NCBI RefSeq assembly: GCF_947623445.1
Contig: NC_135241.1
Span: forward strand, 3,846,501 to 3,910,500
DNA from: Clavelina lepadiformis
Lineage: Eukaryota; Chordata; Ascidiacea; Aplousobranchia; Clavelinidae
Length of the DNA stretch: 64,000 bases
Direction of reading: 5' to 3'
Part shown: positions 1-14,607 of the stretch, in pieces
How positions within the stretch are numbered: position 1 is the stretch's first letter
Layout: every line of letters begins with the position of its first letter
Notes under the pieces: model-generated
Database searches by the model: none
What the model saw: only the letters and a program-made list of their open reading frames with translations
Told to the model about the DNA's origin: nothing
Program-made: the position numbers and the translations under genes

Positions 1-3000
1 CGAAAGGAAAACACGGTTGGAAGCGAGAGTCTTGCATGCTATCACAGTCTTGGATTAAGATGTTAACGTTAAGGGCTTTCACTTCGGTTTATCTTCTTCT
101 ACAAATCGTTCAAACGCAATTTTGTGCTTAATGATGATCCATTTGGATAATTTTTTCAGGATTAGGGCTTTCAAGATTTATTGGCAACATTTGTGAAGCT
201 GATTTCAAGTGACGTCAACGACGTGGTGGCGCCACTTTCTTGCAAGGAGTATATGAGGTAGCTACTATATGGACACTTAATTAACGCTAGAGCCATAATA
301 GATGTTGGGAATAAGTAATACGTCAAGTGTGATGTCATAAGCATTACGACGTTTGCGTTTTCCCGTATAGCGAAGTCATTTTGCGGAAGGTGTTACAATG
401 GCAACATCATCAATAATTTATTTCCACTTCCCATGGAGGATGTACAAATAAACGAGAAATAAAGAATAGCTGTGTGATCGCTGGAATTTAAGATTTAATG
501 GAAAATTACGACAGAAGCCCAATGACCGCTAACTGCTCTATAAAAAGCGCATACTCCTTAGTCTGGGTATTCGATTATCACGAATAACGACCTCAATTTC
601 TTTGGTGCGATTGATGCGTTGAGCAGTGGGCGAAGAAGGATCTTTTTTAACACCGCGGATGCCTTATGCTCGTTCATAGGTTTTAACCCTTGTGAGGAAA
701 GTTTGGTAGATTTAGAAGTTAGTATTTAATTAACAGCGCACAGACAAAGTAATAGTGGAAAACGACACTTAAACGACTTTGAATAACAGATTTTTCGAAA
801 GGTTTTTACGTTTTACAGGCAAAGCTATAAAAAAGTTTGCATAAGGGGAGTGTGGAAATAGATTCGTATAGAGAACATACCGAAGACCGCGCTTTTAAAT
901 GACGAAAGCAATTTTTATAAAGAAAGTCAGACGAGTGAAACCCATCAATACATTCGGACACTTTGACAAAAATCGTAAACAATTGTTTGCAGAGCGGAAC
1001 ATTTGAATAAAACTTTTGGTCAGCACTTTTAATGTAATAAGTTATAGCGTTGGGCAGGATTTCTTTTTTGCAAGATCGTTTTTGCAGTTCTCACAGCTGA
1101 GGAATTTAGAATGCAGGTGGCGTGGGTGGTTTCATTCCACTGAAAACAATAACACTTAAACAGAGTATAATAACAACCCTTTGGGTTTTCTCGTAGAAAT
1201 TTTCCCTTGCAACCCTATCTTGAAATGGCACTCCGCCAAACCCAATCGACAAGCGATCAGTATTGAGCGGGAAATAGTTGCTTTGAAATAACGATACAAA
1301 CTAGTCAAAGAAACAAAGTCAACAAGTCACTGATCATGCGCAAGTGTCGGAGTGAAACATTGAAAGGCAGCAGCTGAGAGAATGAGAAGGTTAACATATG
1401 TGCAGACCAAAACCTTGTGCAGAAAACAAAACTATGTTGGCTGCTGTATTTCGTACATTGCATTCTTACGAAGAGACGAGGACCCCTGACTATTCCATTT
1501 AAACAGAAATTCCATTGAAAAAGGAATCACGCGATTTCCAAATCTGACCGCTCAGGTGTCACAATCGAGGTTTTGATTAAGTGTGCGCTATTGAAACTTC
1601 AAATTATTTACGAGAGGGTCGTGACCCCGTGACGTCAACCCAAACAGGTGCTAAAGGCGCATTGTTGTGGGTATGGGATCGGTTGTACGCGGCGTTATAC
1701 AAACTCTGTCGAAACCGCACGCTGAAATATTTCTCGGACTTGCTGCAAACGGGCTTTTAACCCGCCCCAGCCTAATGTGTATTGCGTATCGAGCCAATGC
1801 TGGTTTATCGAGCTGTTCTGGTTGTCATTCTCTTTCACACCCAAGTGTTGTACATTGGCAATCAATATAACACGGCTGTGCCGTAGCAAAAGCTACGCGG
1901 TGACAATTAGATGATACTGACAGGTTGTAAAAAGGCGTACTTTGGTTAAAGGTGAGGCAAAAGAAATGAGCGAAAGATGTCTTGCATTTCGTAGTTGTTG
2001 TTTAGCTGCGCTGTACGGTCAAGGAAGCACAAGTTCAAATTTAACTCCGCGTATGGGTAATTATAATTATGCAATGAACCAACGACGGTTATTTTAGTGT
2101 CTCGTATTTGAACTGCAGTTGTAAAAATAATGCGTATTATGGAAAAATTACATTTAGGAAAGAAAAAATTTTGAGCTTGGGAAAATTGAAGACGTTAGTT
2201 TTCAAACGTCACCATAGCAAGATTAAAAAACTTTGGCGCATCGCCGTGTGACTTTTTAATTAATTCGATTCGATTTTGTTTGCGCAGGTTTAGCGGTCAA
2301 TTTATCAGGCCTGAGAATAGAGAATTTAGTGACAAGCTATCAGGTTAATAAGAAAGGTTTTTAATATTTTTCTTATGATTACGTCAGAGTGGGACAGGTG
2401 TCGCTTCGTGGGACAATGTTTGAAATCAAGTTTATAACATCCAGCGGACTATGTTGGACAATAGAAATAGAAAGCAGCTTCGTCAGTCGTGAGAATAATA
2501 AATACGCCAACGTACAAAAAACGGTGGCTTTGTAATATTTAAAAACAATGCAACCCGATGCTGACAAAAGGTATAAAAGCGGACGACCAATTTATAACAT
2601 GTGAGCACACGAGTAAGTTACACCCGCTAGAACCACAGTGGTATTGGGATTTATCTTTCCAATACACATTTTACTGGTTCTTTCGGTGTACGCCGTATTT
2701 GATACAACCTTACTGTAATACAGACATTTTGTTATAAGATCAGATGGCAGCTTGTGCGTTAGTGGCTCGACAATGTAGACCAAAGCGAACCTCATTTGCG
2801 CCCCATTTATTCTATTCTGATTTTGGGATTTTTTAAGAATCGGATGCTTGGAAAGATTCCTTCCGAGACAAAGATCGCATTTCCTGGTTTTGCAATTAGA
2901 GCGATGAAGCTTTTGTGATTTTTTCGCTCGGTTGCCAAGTGCTTATCCAGAATTAATGCAAATCTAATTGATCAGCCACCGAGAAGAATCCAATTACTCA

Positions 3001-6000
3001 AATTGGTTATGGCGCTATATACTGTGTCAAGTGTTGGCACGATAGATGAATAGAAATCATAATCCAAGCAATGCAGATAGAGATAATGCCAAAGGGAGAA
3101 TGAAAAATCAAAAAGAATCGGAAGTTTTAAAAACATTCCGAGATTAGGATCAATAGGAATCAGCTGTGCAGTAGATGCGGCAGGTGGAAATTTTTTAGTA
3201 GTTAATAAGTTTATCCGCTGTCGAATTCCCGGCTCGTTGAACACTTAGTGTGGGTTATGTCAGCGGGGTCGACGTCCGTTTCATACAAGGACCTGCCAAG
3301 TCGTGGATTCATTCTCACGAGAACAATAAAATCAGGCATTATCGAGGTAAATACAACATCCATTCTTCTCGCTTTTTTCCTTTCATGGTGGACAAATCAC
3401 AATAACCCTACGTGATAAAAATTATATGGGATGTTTAATTAAAAGGCCAACTAGCGCTGTAACGCACCTGGATAACCAGGCCTAAGCAATTCATCGGTAT
3501 CTCCAACACGGTAAATAGTCATATATAGTTCGGTGGAGCTGTTGGTCAAGGTACTTTTAAAATACTGGTAAGGGCTGAGGTTATAGAAAGGGCGGTTTAT
3601 GTATTTAAAGTCAGGGTGCGGCAAAGCTTTAATAAAGGCGGTGACATAGGTGTGATGCACGATTAAATAACTTGACTTGCTACCGTTTTTGAGAACTTTA
3701 ATTTTGGAAGGGGGGGTCCGTTAGTAAAAATACTAGACATGCTTTTGCAGAGACTATGTAGAAACCGTGGTAAATAGTGGAATTCCAAAGAGTATCTTAA
3801 GCAACACGCTAATACGTATGAGAATGAATTAGGGGAAAAGTGGTGTTTAAGATATATAGACTACAGGACGACAGCAAAAATCTTCTCGTCGGTCAACAAA
3901 CAAAAAAAGCCGAGTCAGTTGTCGATTCGCTTCTCGTCGTTTTGAAGTTGAGTTTTCCAAACAATTCCATTGCACATTGTGATCGTGTTTGTTTTGTTGT
4001 ACAAATAATCTCCCAATAGCTGCAATTTCATTACGTTACAATTACGATACTTCGAACTTTCGTTTTCAGAAAAACATTTTATACAAACTAAGCGGAACTT
4101 TATTGCTTTTGTTTAATTGGTCAGTGAGCGTTGTGCCTGACTGATGATGATATGAGAATTACAAGAGACCGACAAATACACGGATACACCAGCTAATACA
4201 ACAGATGAAAAGTATGACTTCGACAAATCAACACACAAGGTAAGCGCATTACTGCGGCATGTTCGTTAGGTATATAGCGCTATTTGGTCCTTATGTAGGC
4301 ATATACGAAATTCGCGGTCTTTAATTTTCGCAAAACATAATCGCAAGGCAGCATAAATGGTGATATTTGTGTTATGTAAAATCATTTGATACTAACGATT
4401 GTGTGACACTCAGGCAAACAACTTTGTACCAGACAGATACCCATACGAGGGGTGGACGTATAGCATGTGAAATCAACACCATCATATTTACGATTCTGTT
4501 TTATAACCTATACTTACATTATACAATTCCTGTAACTAACAATGGAATCGGTTTTATAATATTAGCTCTTTTGGGCGTTTTTATTAAACGAGCTATTTAA
4601 ACTAGTTCCTCATAAACAAAATATGTTCGTTGTTCAGAGAAATACGACTCTGGTTGAAGCAGTCAAATGATTATCCGCTTAAAGGACACTAAAACAGGAC
4701 CCGCATTTAACATATGTTCACTCTGGTATAGCTGCGACTATTGTAACCCTACTGGAATGTCGTCGTAATTTTAGCTGGATCGCGTCGACCTTGTTTTACG
4801 GCTACGGAGCTTTTTGTTTCGCCAGGTGCAAAGGTACAGCAGATGTCAGTTGTTGGGAGTTGGTTTGAATGAAAAACTTAATAAAGACGAGCGCGCTGGA
4901 AGACCACATTAAAATTATTTCCTCTTCAAACGGCTAATAGCTTTTATTTATGGTATTTTCCTTCTATGATCGTCGTTTTATATGACGATTAATGAAATAG
5001 TCCGTAAAAGCTAGAGTCTTAGTGTTTTCCGGTTTTAGGATATTGTGAAAGCTCGATATTTGTCCTACCAGTCAATGCTTTAGAAAAAGCTATACCAAAA
5101 GGTATTGTTCAGCGATATTGATTGAACCATTTCGTAAGCAATATTGGTATTTGGACCAGGTAGATTCGGTTTGCTTTGTAATGAGCAGGTCTGAACGCTT
5201 ACAGTATTAGAGCATCAATTTTAGAAACAACACGTTCGATCTCGAAACACACCAGGTGCGCAAATATTGATTTTGTAATGTAATAAACATTGCCATAAAA
5301 TCCGCGCCTACTCTGGTAAAACCGATGTATGCTTAACGTGATTTTTGCGTTTTTGTGAGGGCTCGAATTCATTCGAAAACCTTATCAATTCTCTTATGAG
5401 TTTCTCAATAGCTCGGTGCTAACACATTCTTTAGTACTGGTATGTCCTTATTTATGCGAGTTGGACAACTTTTTCCTTGTGTTGAAAAGTCGTAAATACT
5501 CTGAAATCTATGTTTGCCGTCGTCTGCTCAAAATAAGGCCTACGTTGGCTTCGTATATGCTGTCATAAGGCTATTGAAATTTACCTTGGAAAAAGTCGGT
5601 TTTGCTTTTTCAACAATAAGTATTGTACTTTCCCAATTTCACTTTCAAAAATACGCCCCTTTGCTGAAGGCGATTTACGACGACGATGTGTTCGTTGGTG
5701 GTCCCCTTTGTTTAACGTGTTGAAGCATCATTTGATTGAAATATGTCTTTGTGTGTTAAAAGTTCGATGCTGACTCTTACTTGAGTTTGATATTTGGGTT
5801 TGCGTTGTAATATAGTACAAAGGTAGCTCGCGGTATGTGACGTCTACATCGGCATGTTTGCTGTGATCCTTACGCTACGTCAGAAAGCAAATGGTCCCTG
5901 AAATTCTTGTTTCCACACAAAAAGCAACCAGCTCGAAACGGTGGATATATTTACCTTATCACGAGGGGTAAAAGGCATAAAATAGTCGCAGAGAAAGGCT

Positions 6001-9000
6001 CGTCCGTGCAATAAGAGAAACGTAACCCAAGTAGGCCTCCACACCTGCGAGGACCATTTCACTAGAAAGCGGTAATCCTCGAGATGGCGAAAGATAGTGA
6101 GCGTGGAAAGTAAACAAACGTTGTACTACTCTGCCGTTGTTTTTCGTTCTTCGCCAGTTCGCGGTTCTTTTTCTTCCTTTATTCTCCTCATGGTTCGTAC
6201 AAACGACAAAATCTCTCCTGAAGCGAGCAACGAGAGAAGTGTGAGAAAAAAAGAGACAGAGAGGGACTGACATGAGCAAGAAATGATGACCGCCAGAGAA
6301 AGCCGTCGGTATTCAATAAGTTTGAGCAGGTGACAAGAACTTTTTAGTGTGAAACTTGGCTGTAGGCGCAAGTATGGATATGAAAGAAGACCAAGTGTCT
6401 TGTTAGTGAATTTTGAGATAATACATGGTGAGCACCTAATCCCGCAACGGTTTTCACGCAGGTAAAATTAGTTTTCGAGAAGGTTATTGGGGGTACTTGG
6501 TTTGACTGGCTGGGTACTTTAACGATAGCGAGTCTTGGAGGCAAGTCCTTGAGTCATTGGTGTGTTTTAGAAAATAACATGTTTTCTTCGAATTTAAAAC
6601 GAGTTATGTACAAGTGACGAAGACGAGAAAAGTTAGGTTTTTTAAGTAGCTGCGTTTAGTACTAGACTGCTGAGACAGCGTTGATATAATTAACAGCTCG
6701 AAGAAATACTGTTATCCAGAGCTGTACCGGTGATAAAAAAACCTAGGTGTATGTCGTGTTGACAATGTAACTCGATAACATGCATCAATATGTGACACAG
6801 TTGTCATTCTAGCAGTTCCTCTTATGATATTAATTTAATAAATCAAATAGATGAATTGTTTATTGATAACGAGTCCGTTACTTTGCATCGGCCGGAATGG
6901 AGTTAAGGCTTTCTGGCAGACAGTTCAAATTAATTCGATACTGAATTGCATGCAAGACGGCTTACGAGGTTAAGACTGGATTATTATAATACGCCAGATT
7001 AAGTTTTCTAACGTCAAACTATTCTTTAAGCAAGCAATAGGTCAGGAAATATGCGTGTTATTGTGCTGTTCAATTGAACGGGTGGATAAATTACATAAAG
7101 AAAGTCGACAGGAATCAAGGAAAAGAATTCAGAAAACAAGTAGTTAAGTAAATCCGTCTGAAAAGATCAACCCCAAACTACTCCGAACATACGTCAAGCT
7201 ACTCGATTCGCCATGATGCCGTATAATCTTATGTTTAAGCTTTGATCTGCTATCGAACGCTTCTTTCCAATCCTCCGCTATAGTTTCGCGTAATCCGCAA
7301 TTTTCCACCTGACGACGTTCTCTTCGGCATCATCACGTTGTCGTCATCGACTGCGCATGAAACCGAAGCCGGTTACGGCTGCCCTGGGTAAGTTTTTCGA
7401 CCCGTTTTTGTCATGTTGGGTACTGAGCTCCCTGGTACGCGATTCGGTGTAATCAGAATCGTCGTATCACCTGTTGCATGGTTGCTTGCGTTAAGATCAG
7501 TTGCTTTAAAGGCGCGATGTATGTGACGGTTGGATGGGGTGTAAATTTTTGTCGTGAGATTACGACGAGAAGTCTAGTCGTATGTTATTCAAGTGTTTAC
7601 GAGCAGCAAGGGCTATGATAAGCTTTTGGTAAAGTTTGCGCAAGCGACACTTAAGCCAGTGGAACCATCCAGCTAAGGAAAATACGTTGGCTTCAGATTG
7701 GAATACCTATGTCGGTGGAGTGTTTAACGTTTTTTCTAGTCAGTGCTTTCATTTGCACTTCACACCATGTATTTCACGTCAACTACAGCGCCGAGGTGGA
7801 TAAAGACGCTTGTGTAGTTTTACGCTGTTAACCTAATGCTGAACGACGGCGGTCGTTAAAATCCAGTAGTTAACCTTGGCCACGTTTCTCCGGCTTCTAA
7901 AGCAAAGCCCTAATGACTTAAGGTAAACAACCTGCAGATGTGAAAATGGGCATGTCTTGGGTATGTAAACTGAACATGAAAGTGTTCTGTTTAACAGCAA
8001 ACAAACAGTGGATCCCGTAGTAAACGTGCGCTGCATTATTGCTCGATAGTTGCGGAAAAGGCGACAGCTTACCGCAATAATGTCATTGCATATTTTGATA
8101 GTGACAGAAGAACGGTTTCCGTTTAGTTTAGGCCAGCGGGTCTGTTGTGATGATTGCGTTGTTCTTCAATGCTGTGTGTTACCACTTCACACCTCAAACG
8201 AATGTACTTCATGTTTGTTTGTACGTCGCCATTTTCAAAATTCTCTGCTTGCGAACGTTATGAGATAATCTAAATGAAAAATAATCTCGTTAACTTCCAT
8301 TATGGGAGGCTAAAGTCAACTTTATTCCCGAAACAATATTATGAAATTCTGTCATAAACGGGGAGTTGTCTAAGAATTGTGATGTTAACTTTATTTTGTT
8401 ACAAAACATCTTTTCACCATTGGTCGCCTGTTTATAGCGTAATGGGTTCAGCAGCTTTCGAACAATTCGGTTTCTTTATTGGTTATAAATTATAATTAAA
8501 TATAATCGTACAAGCAGACGTAAGCTTCAAGTCGAATTAAAGCTGGTTTATCGGTTAAAGAAAATATGGCTTTGAATGAGAACTGTGTGCCGCACATGCA
8601 TGGTTATGTTTTTCGTTGCCACTTTTGCGCTTGACTATAAATAAGACTAATGACCATAGTAATTAGACCGTGGATTAAATCCTTGTTTTGTTTGTGTCTT
8701 CTATACGCCAGTACTTAACAAACCTAGGTTTTATTCATCAAACGAACAATACCGGGAGTAAGGCCAGAAAGAAAGATTTAGCTGAAGTCTTTGCTGAGCT
8801 CACAAACTCATTCGGGATAGAGTTACTCTCACTACTAGATTCAATAGATGATGCCTTCGACTGACTTAAATACCCTCTATCGACGTACGAATATCGTGTT
8901 TCACAGTGCTGTTCAAATTGAACAAGAAATTCATTTTAAGTAGCTTAATTGAACCAGGGAAACGATGGACGGTGTTTATTTACAGACACCCCTTTCATCA

Positions 9001-12000
9001 AATCGACGTCATTACAGCACTGCGGAAACTTCGAGTTGTTTTGCGATAATGTGGAATGTTGGAAACTTACTTATTAAATTTCTCCTTGGGCTAAGTTTGT
9101 ATAACAACTACAACCTTTTGTTTATTAAAAGTGAGTGAACTCCCGCGTTATATTAACAAAACAACCTGTTATTTATTGCTTCAGCTATAAGGTAGTGGTT
9201 TTGTTACGTTTTCTGAGAGTTATGTGAGGAGGACACAGTGTGTGTTTGGTGTTGGCAAAACTTTTGGTATTGTTGCTGTTAAAAGCGCTCGCGTAGTTTT
9301 AAAAGTAACACGATTTACACGGGCACGACTCACGACGGTTGCAAGCAAGATTGGCGGACATATTTCTCTTCAACTTCGCGATCTAAAGCGCATGGGAAGA
9401 GATGCTGACATTTTGTACTTGCTAGTAAGGTGGTAATGCAAAAGCAAACAGGACACGTCCAAGGCGGGGTCACTACTGCAAGGGCGATGTGGCTGGTAGT
9501 GGAAGTAGCACTTCATTTCAAAAAAGAGTTTTCACGAATATCCTGTTACGCGAGACCATTTTTCACTAAGCCGTAGACCAAGCGTTACCGCTCGCGCATT
9601 AACAAGATTAAGGAAATTTTTTTACGCTTTCCGTGACTAAATTTGCAATAAGCGTGAACTTCTGTTTTTAAAACAATATCTCCTGGTGGTTCTCAGACCC
9701 AAAAGCCCGCATACATCCTGTCACAGCTAACATAGTTATGACTGGGCTACATAAATGCTATTGCATGCCCAATTAGCAGGTCGACACCGCGTCGTCGCAA
9801 TTGAGAAATGCTTACTGCTTACCGGTTCTCTCAAATTCCCCATTTGCCATTAGTTAGATTATCATGCTCTTTAAAACATCATTATGGTTGATCATCGTCT
9901 CTTAAGGGAGTTAAGTGTCAAGTATTTTTATAACGCGCCTAGGTAGCGTCAGGTTACCAACGTGGGTCCTTAGTGTATTGCGCTTGCTTTCTTGTGTGGA
10001 TCAGAGCTGATGTAGATGGTGTGAAGAAGATTACTGGCGCTTGTTGTTCCCGCAGGGAAAGAGCCCTTCTCGTGAAAATTTGATTACGTGTGTTATCAAA
10101 ATAACATTACCCGTGGCTCAAAGGCATTGTATTGCTAATTGGATTAGGCCTACCACCACTGCGTACCCTTTCTTCCACACCTTTGTGCAAGTATAGCCTG
10201 TTTGAAATGTTTCGTAAGGAGCTTTGGGCCAGGAAGACAGCTTATGGTGGAGATACCATTTTAATGATGTTTTGTGTATTGTTACGTTAATCCTTGGCGT
10301 AAGATGTACGTTTTGTGCCTGGTTTGGAAAACTTCAACAAAAGCAAACCTTAAGCCAAGCAAAGCGGTTTCCGAACCTCACACCTGTGGTCGTTATCCAT
10401 GTGCAACGATGCGGAAAAAGAATAGACACCACAACGCGTTATGGTCTTGGACTTTGTGAACATTCAGACTTTAAGCTGAGTTAGTTGCGACCCAAATTAT
10501 GGTATATTTTCTTTGTGTTGTCACGGTACCAGCTGCGTCCTCAACTAGGATTGACAAAATAATAAAAATAGGGCATCCTCGTTTTGTGATTTGCGATACA
10601 AGTAGCACTCAATTTCATGCATTTATGTAGCTTCAGTTTTGCATTTATGTATAGCAGCGTATGGCAGTTGAAGTATTCTGTGACATATTGTATTATAAGT
10701 GACGTTACGTTTATGAAAAGCTTATTGAGCTGGGAATATGCTCTTTCCCGCTTTGGCCGGTAGCACTCACCCCGTAATTTTCCTTTCATTATTCATCCTT
10801 AATTTATATCAATAGCATGGGGTCACCAGCTTCTTTGTGCGTCACACCATCATAATAGCCGTTCTAAAATTTCACACGTTGAAGGAAAATGCTACTATGT
10901 ACACATAAGTAGCCCATATTAAGTTGGCTATTTTGGGCTTCTTTAGCCGACCGCCTACTAATTTAACGCCTCATGTCGTTTTATCTCATCAGAAATGGAC
11001 TTTTTAACAAGATACGTGGTGGGGATGTACGGGTTGAATGGTAATTTCGCTTTACTTTCTTCTTTAATGTAACCGTAAACCATGATCCAATTTAAGCCAA
11101 AAGATTGTTGTTAAAAGGTCCGCGCTATTAAGTGGAATTGTCACCTACGATCACAAAAAGCTTTTCACCTATTCGGCACATGTAAGTGATAGGTAAGAAA
11201 GGGTGACAGAATCTTCAAGTTGTTCAGTTTATAACGCAAACAGTCGTCACGTGTTTCGTAATCAAGTGGCTTGAAATGGAACTTTTAAAGTTACGAACTT
11301 GATTAAAAAAGAACCGGTAAACCGAAAAAGTTCGGTATGTTCGGTACCGGATATTGAAGTAATAGGCGTGGTGTATTAAGCACAGGTGTTCTAGTTTGCT
11401 GGCGAGCACGATCATAACATGAAGGTGTGAAATAGCATCACCCGAGGCAAGAAGTGCGTGTTAGTCGGTGTGCCGCGTGTTTGGTTGAAATCAACCAATA
11501 TAAAGCGCACCAGCATCGCCGTGACAGACTTTCACTTGGTAGGACGCTCCGCTTCAAAGAAATAATGGCAAGATTAGTTTGGTGAGAATCCCCTCCATAT
11601 CTGGCCCTATGAAAAGATTTTAAGGCGAAATATGTTGGAAAATGATTTAAAAATTATCACAGTAAATGAATTCTTTACTGATAGATGCAAAGCAAAAGGT
11701 GAAAGGTTATTTTTTGTTCGGGATGGCTTGACGTGTGCGTCATGTGCGAAGGTTGAATTCAAAGGCAGTAGTTTTACAGTCACCCGCCTGCGCTGTTTGT
11801 TCACGGAGTTAGAGCCAAACTACACACAGGCTTAACTGTGGAAAAGCTACATTTCAAAGGCGACTATTACTTGCCATGTTTGGGAGACAATGGGTATTTA
11901 GGGGTGAAAATTGGGGTTAGAGCTCCATTTCGCTTTAAGATCTGCAAGCCAAGGATCAGTGCATAATGCATTGGTATGCAGCCCTTATCTTTTGTCACTT

Positions 12001-12641
12001 GAAGGAATGTACACCACGCGCTCAATCGTATCCTAGTTGACCTTTTAACTTCACATAGTTGCATGTAATTCAGTCGCATCGAATGTTTTGGTATTCTACT
12101 TTATTACGTTGGTGAAATTACACTTTTGAGAATATTTTTATAAGACGTATCATTGGCACGATGGATTCGGGCGCTCGTTTGATCTGATAGCGGAACTTAT
12201 AGAAGGAATTACCACATAGCCTGGAGGTTACCTAAACGTCATATAATTAGAGTATTTATTATGTTTTATCGCCCTTACGTATCGTCAACCACATCTATCA
12301 ACTTGTTGCGAGGTGACATGCTAAAAACCCTGGCATGTGGGCTCTTCGTTTAGTTCGCTTTGTACGGCGGTTAATTTTTATAATTTAAGATTAATTAGTC
12401 TCTACGACAGCTGTGGTTTGGGTTAAGTTCGTGATTTAGTATATTTTTAATAACCCATAATTGCACTCGCGAACTTTTCATATTAAAGCAACTTGCTTTA
12501 GTAAGGTGTTGTTTGTTCATCTTAAAACCTCGTGAGTACCTACAAAAAAGTGCCTACATTGCGTGTTTGCTTTATTGTAATTTGAGCTTTCAGACGGTGA
12601 CAACAACCAATCCTGAGGTTAATGTTTTTGTTTTTTTACAG
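1..12641. other. Non-coding region upstream of RGM
   Basis: I read this stretch on both strands and found no open frame resembling a known protein, no tRNA and no clear transposon ends. Open frames here are all under about 110 residues, with no recognisable domains. The 3' end closes with a pyrimidine-rich tract and a splice-acceptor-like ACAG at 12,638-12,641. The last part is therefore probably an intron between a 5' non-coding exon and the first coding exon of RGM. The upstream exon and promoter could not be placed. Confidence 0.5.
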
Positions 12642-12768
12642 ATGTACTGATCGTTGTTCATCCCATAGCGGACTTGATAAACAAAATAAGCCAAACGTGC
12701 GCTGTGCAACAAATCCACATTCTGTCAACTTGCACCAGCCCAGGACCTCGCAAGATTGGTCTAGATGG
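12642..12768 (+). other. RGM 5' UTR segment of first coding exon
   Basis: A run of T residues followed by ACAG ends at 12,641, a good 3' splice site. The stretch from there to the chosen start codon at 12,769 would be untranslated leader. An ATG at 12,622 opens the same frame, but it lies inside the pyrimidine tract of the predicted acceptor and would put a long non-hydrophobic extension before the signal peptide, so I did not use it. Confidence 0.55.
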
Positions 12769-12880
12769 ATGGTAATGGGGTCTAGCCGACTCCAACCAAG
12801 ATCCGCGTCCAGTCACTTTGGGTCTTTGCGTCTTTCTACATTGCTCTACTGCATCATGATTTTTGTCATCCTCAGCAGTG
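12769..12880 (+). CDS. RGM: RGM family protein, coding exon 1 (signal peptide)
   Basis: This exon encodes residues 1-37, beginning MVMGSSRLQP. It is mostly signal peptide: a basic and serine-rich start is followed by a hydrophobic core (STLLYCIMIFVIL, residues 23-35). It ends in phase 1 at a GTGAGT donor (12,881). Reading into the next exon restores a valine and the cleavage region VVSLASSC, so the frame is consistent. A second ATG two codons downstream is an equally possible start. RGM proteins are BMP co-receptors and neogenin ligands at the cell surface; the N-terminal signal is poorly conserved between family members, as here. Exon order and phase support the assignment more than the sequence of this exon alone. 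Confidence 0.75.
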
Positions 12881-14607
12881 GTGAGTAATCTTCATATCTG
12901 AGTGACTAGATTAGGAATCTGAGCTAGATTAGGAACCTGCAGAGGAAATTGCATTCAGTTTAAGCAGTTTTGCTTGTTGGGGAGTTACAACTAAAACAGC
13001 TCTTTGGCAAGTACATTATTTGGTAACTCAAACTACTCGTCCGGTCGTAAATGATATAAAAAGAGCAAAGATTAGTTTGGAAACAAAGCGAATAAGTGCT
13101 CTCTTTGTGGCATTTCCTCATCCTAATAAAGACCAGCTATAAGGAGCGGGGACGACCGGTTGATTGGTTTCTTTTTGCTCCCCCGGTCACGCTAAAAAAC
13201 TTTTAGCTTTGAAAAGCGGATCAAATTATAGGGAAAATAATAAATTCGTTCTGGGACGGGTGGGTTATAAACAAGAAATTTACGATTTTCACGCCTTTTA
13301 CGACACCGTGGGCAGGCAAGCTTAGCAATGTTGGGCGTGTTTGTCTGCATTAACCTGGCAAAGGCTCAAAGCAGTTGAGTCGAAAATTACTGAAACGTAA
13401 TGCCTTTAGCCTTACCTTTTATGCGTTTAGTGCCTGATTTTCACACCCGCCTACCCCAGCGGCAGGCTTATGTTGATGACAAATGACCTTTATCATAGCT
13501 TAGTTGCGCGCAATGTCGACGGGTCTCGACAGATAACAGGGGTTATTTCTCCACTTTGTCGTCGTATTTTTGGCGTCTTGTGGTTACCTCAACTTGAACT
13601 TGCTACTAAGCCAATAAACTGAATGCTTTAGTTGTATAGCAATAAACCCCGATTTTGATATTAACTGTACGATTGACAAAAGGCAAGACACGGGCGGAAT
13701 GCTTTAAATTTCAGTCCAAATTTAGCGTATCGCGTTGTTTTTTCATGTCAGCACAGTGTGGGCATCATCTTAAAACGGTTCGTTTGCAACCTTCTCTTAG
13801 TCATACCCAATTTGGTTGTAAACAGCACAGTACGTTTAGATAGCAAAAACAGTAAAGTTAGGCAAAAGTTTCTACGGTCGTTAAACGCATCTTTGATCGC
13901 TTTGCGAAATCATCATTATTTTATTCGGTGCCCCAACAAAAGGAAATTACCTTTGTGGTTCATATTTGTCGTGCGTTAAGCAAATATGCCCACGTGAACG
14001 AACCTTTATGCGGCATATTTACATTCAGTGCCCAAGCCTAGACCTTTCTTTGTGGTCCGTTGTAAGTTCCGTTAACTTAACAAAGACGAGCGAGGTGCTG
14101 AGTTATAAGCGTTCTTGTTTACTTGCGTCATCGCTCGTTTGTCCACACTCGAACGGAACTTGCTTGCCCATCTGATGCCAGGTTATTAAGGCCCCGTCCG
14201 ACGATCGAGCCGTGCTTCTAACGTCGGTCGAAGCACGTTCCGTCTGTTGACACGACTGATTCAGACCACTGGGATTGCCTTACTGATACCGCCAGATGTA
14301 CCTGAAGGGTCTTTACTCTTCAGAGGGGGGCAAACATCGCCGCCGCTTAAATTAAAGCTGTCATAAAGAGAAAACAACATTTCATTTGCTTAAAATAATT
14401 AATTTATACCACCTCGCTCGCTGAACGTCAGTTGCGTAGAGATTTTGCGTGTTGCAAATGAATGTTGACATTGACATAACCATGCATGTTGAAAAGCGCT
14501 TATGATTTCCCGCAGTACATTTTCTAAATATACAGCGCGCCTCTTCGTAAATTTGACTAACTTTGTTTGATGTTAAGAGTAAATGTTTGTATTGAATATC
14601 GTTGCAG
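12881..14607 (+). other. RGM intron 1
   Basis: This 1,727-base intron runs between a GTGAGT donor and a GTTGCAG acceptor. I see no gene or transposon in it. One perfect 8-bp stem with an 11-base loop (14,211-14,237) is the only structure I noted. Confidence 0.75.

Noticed and set aside
1667-11835. Various 60-106 residue frames upstream of RGM
   Set aside because: None shows a domain, a signal peptide with a plausible mature protein, or splice sites joining it to another frame.
12622-12768. Upstream ATG at 12,622 as the RGM start
   Set aside because: It lies in the pyrimidine tract of a convincing splice acceptor and would add about 49 hydrophilic residues before the signal peptide.
14211-14237. 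Perfect 8-bp stem with an 11-base loop in RGM intron 1
   Set aside because: A single short hairpin is expected by chance in this length of DNA, and nothing around it suggests a structured RNA.
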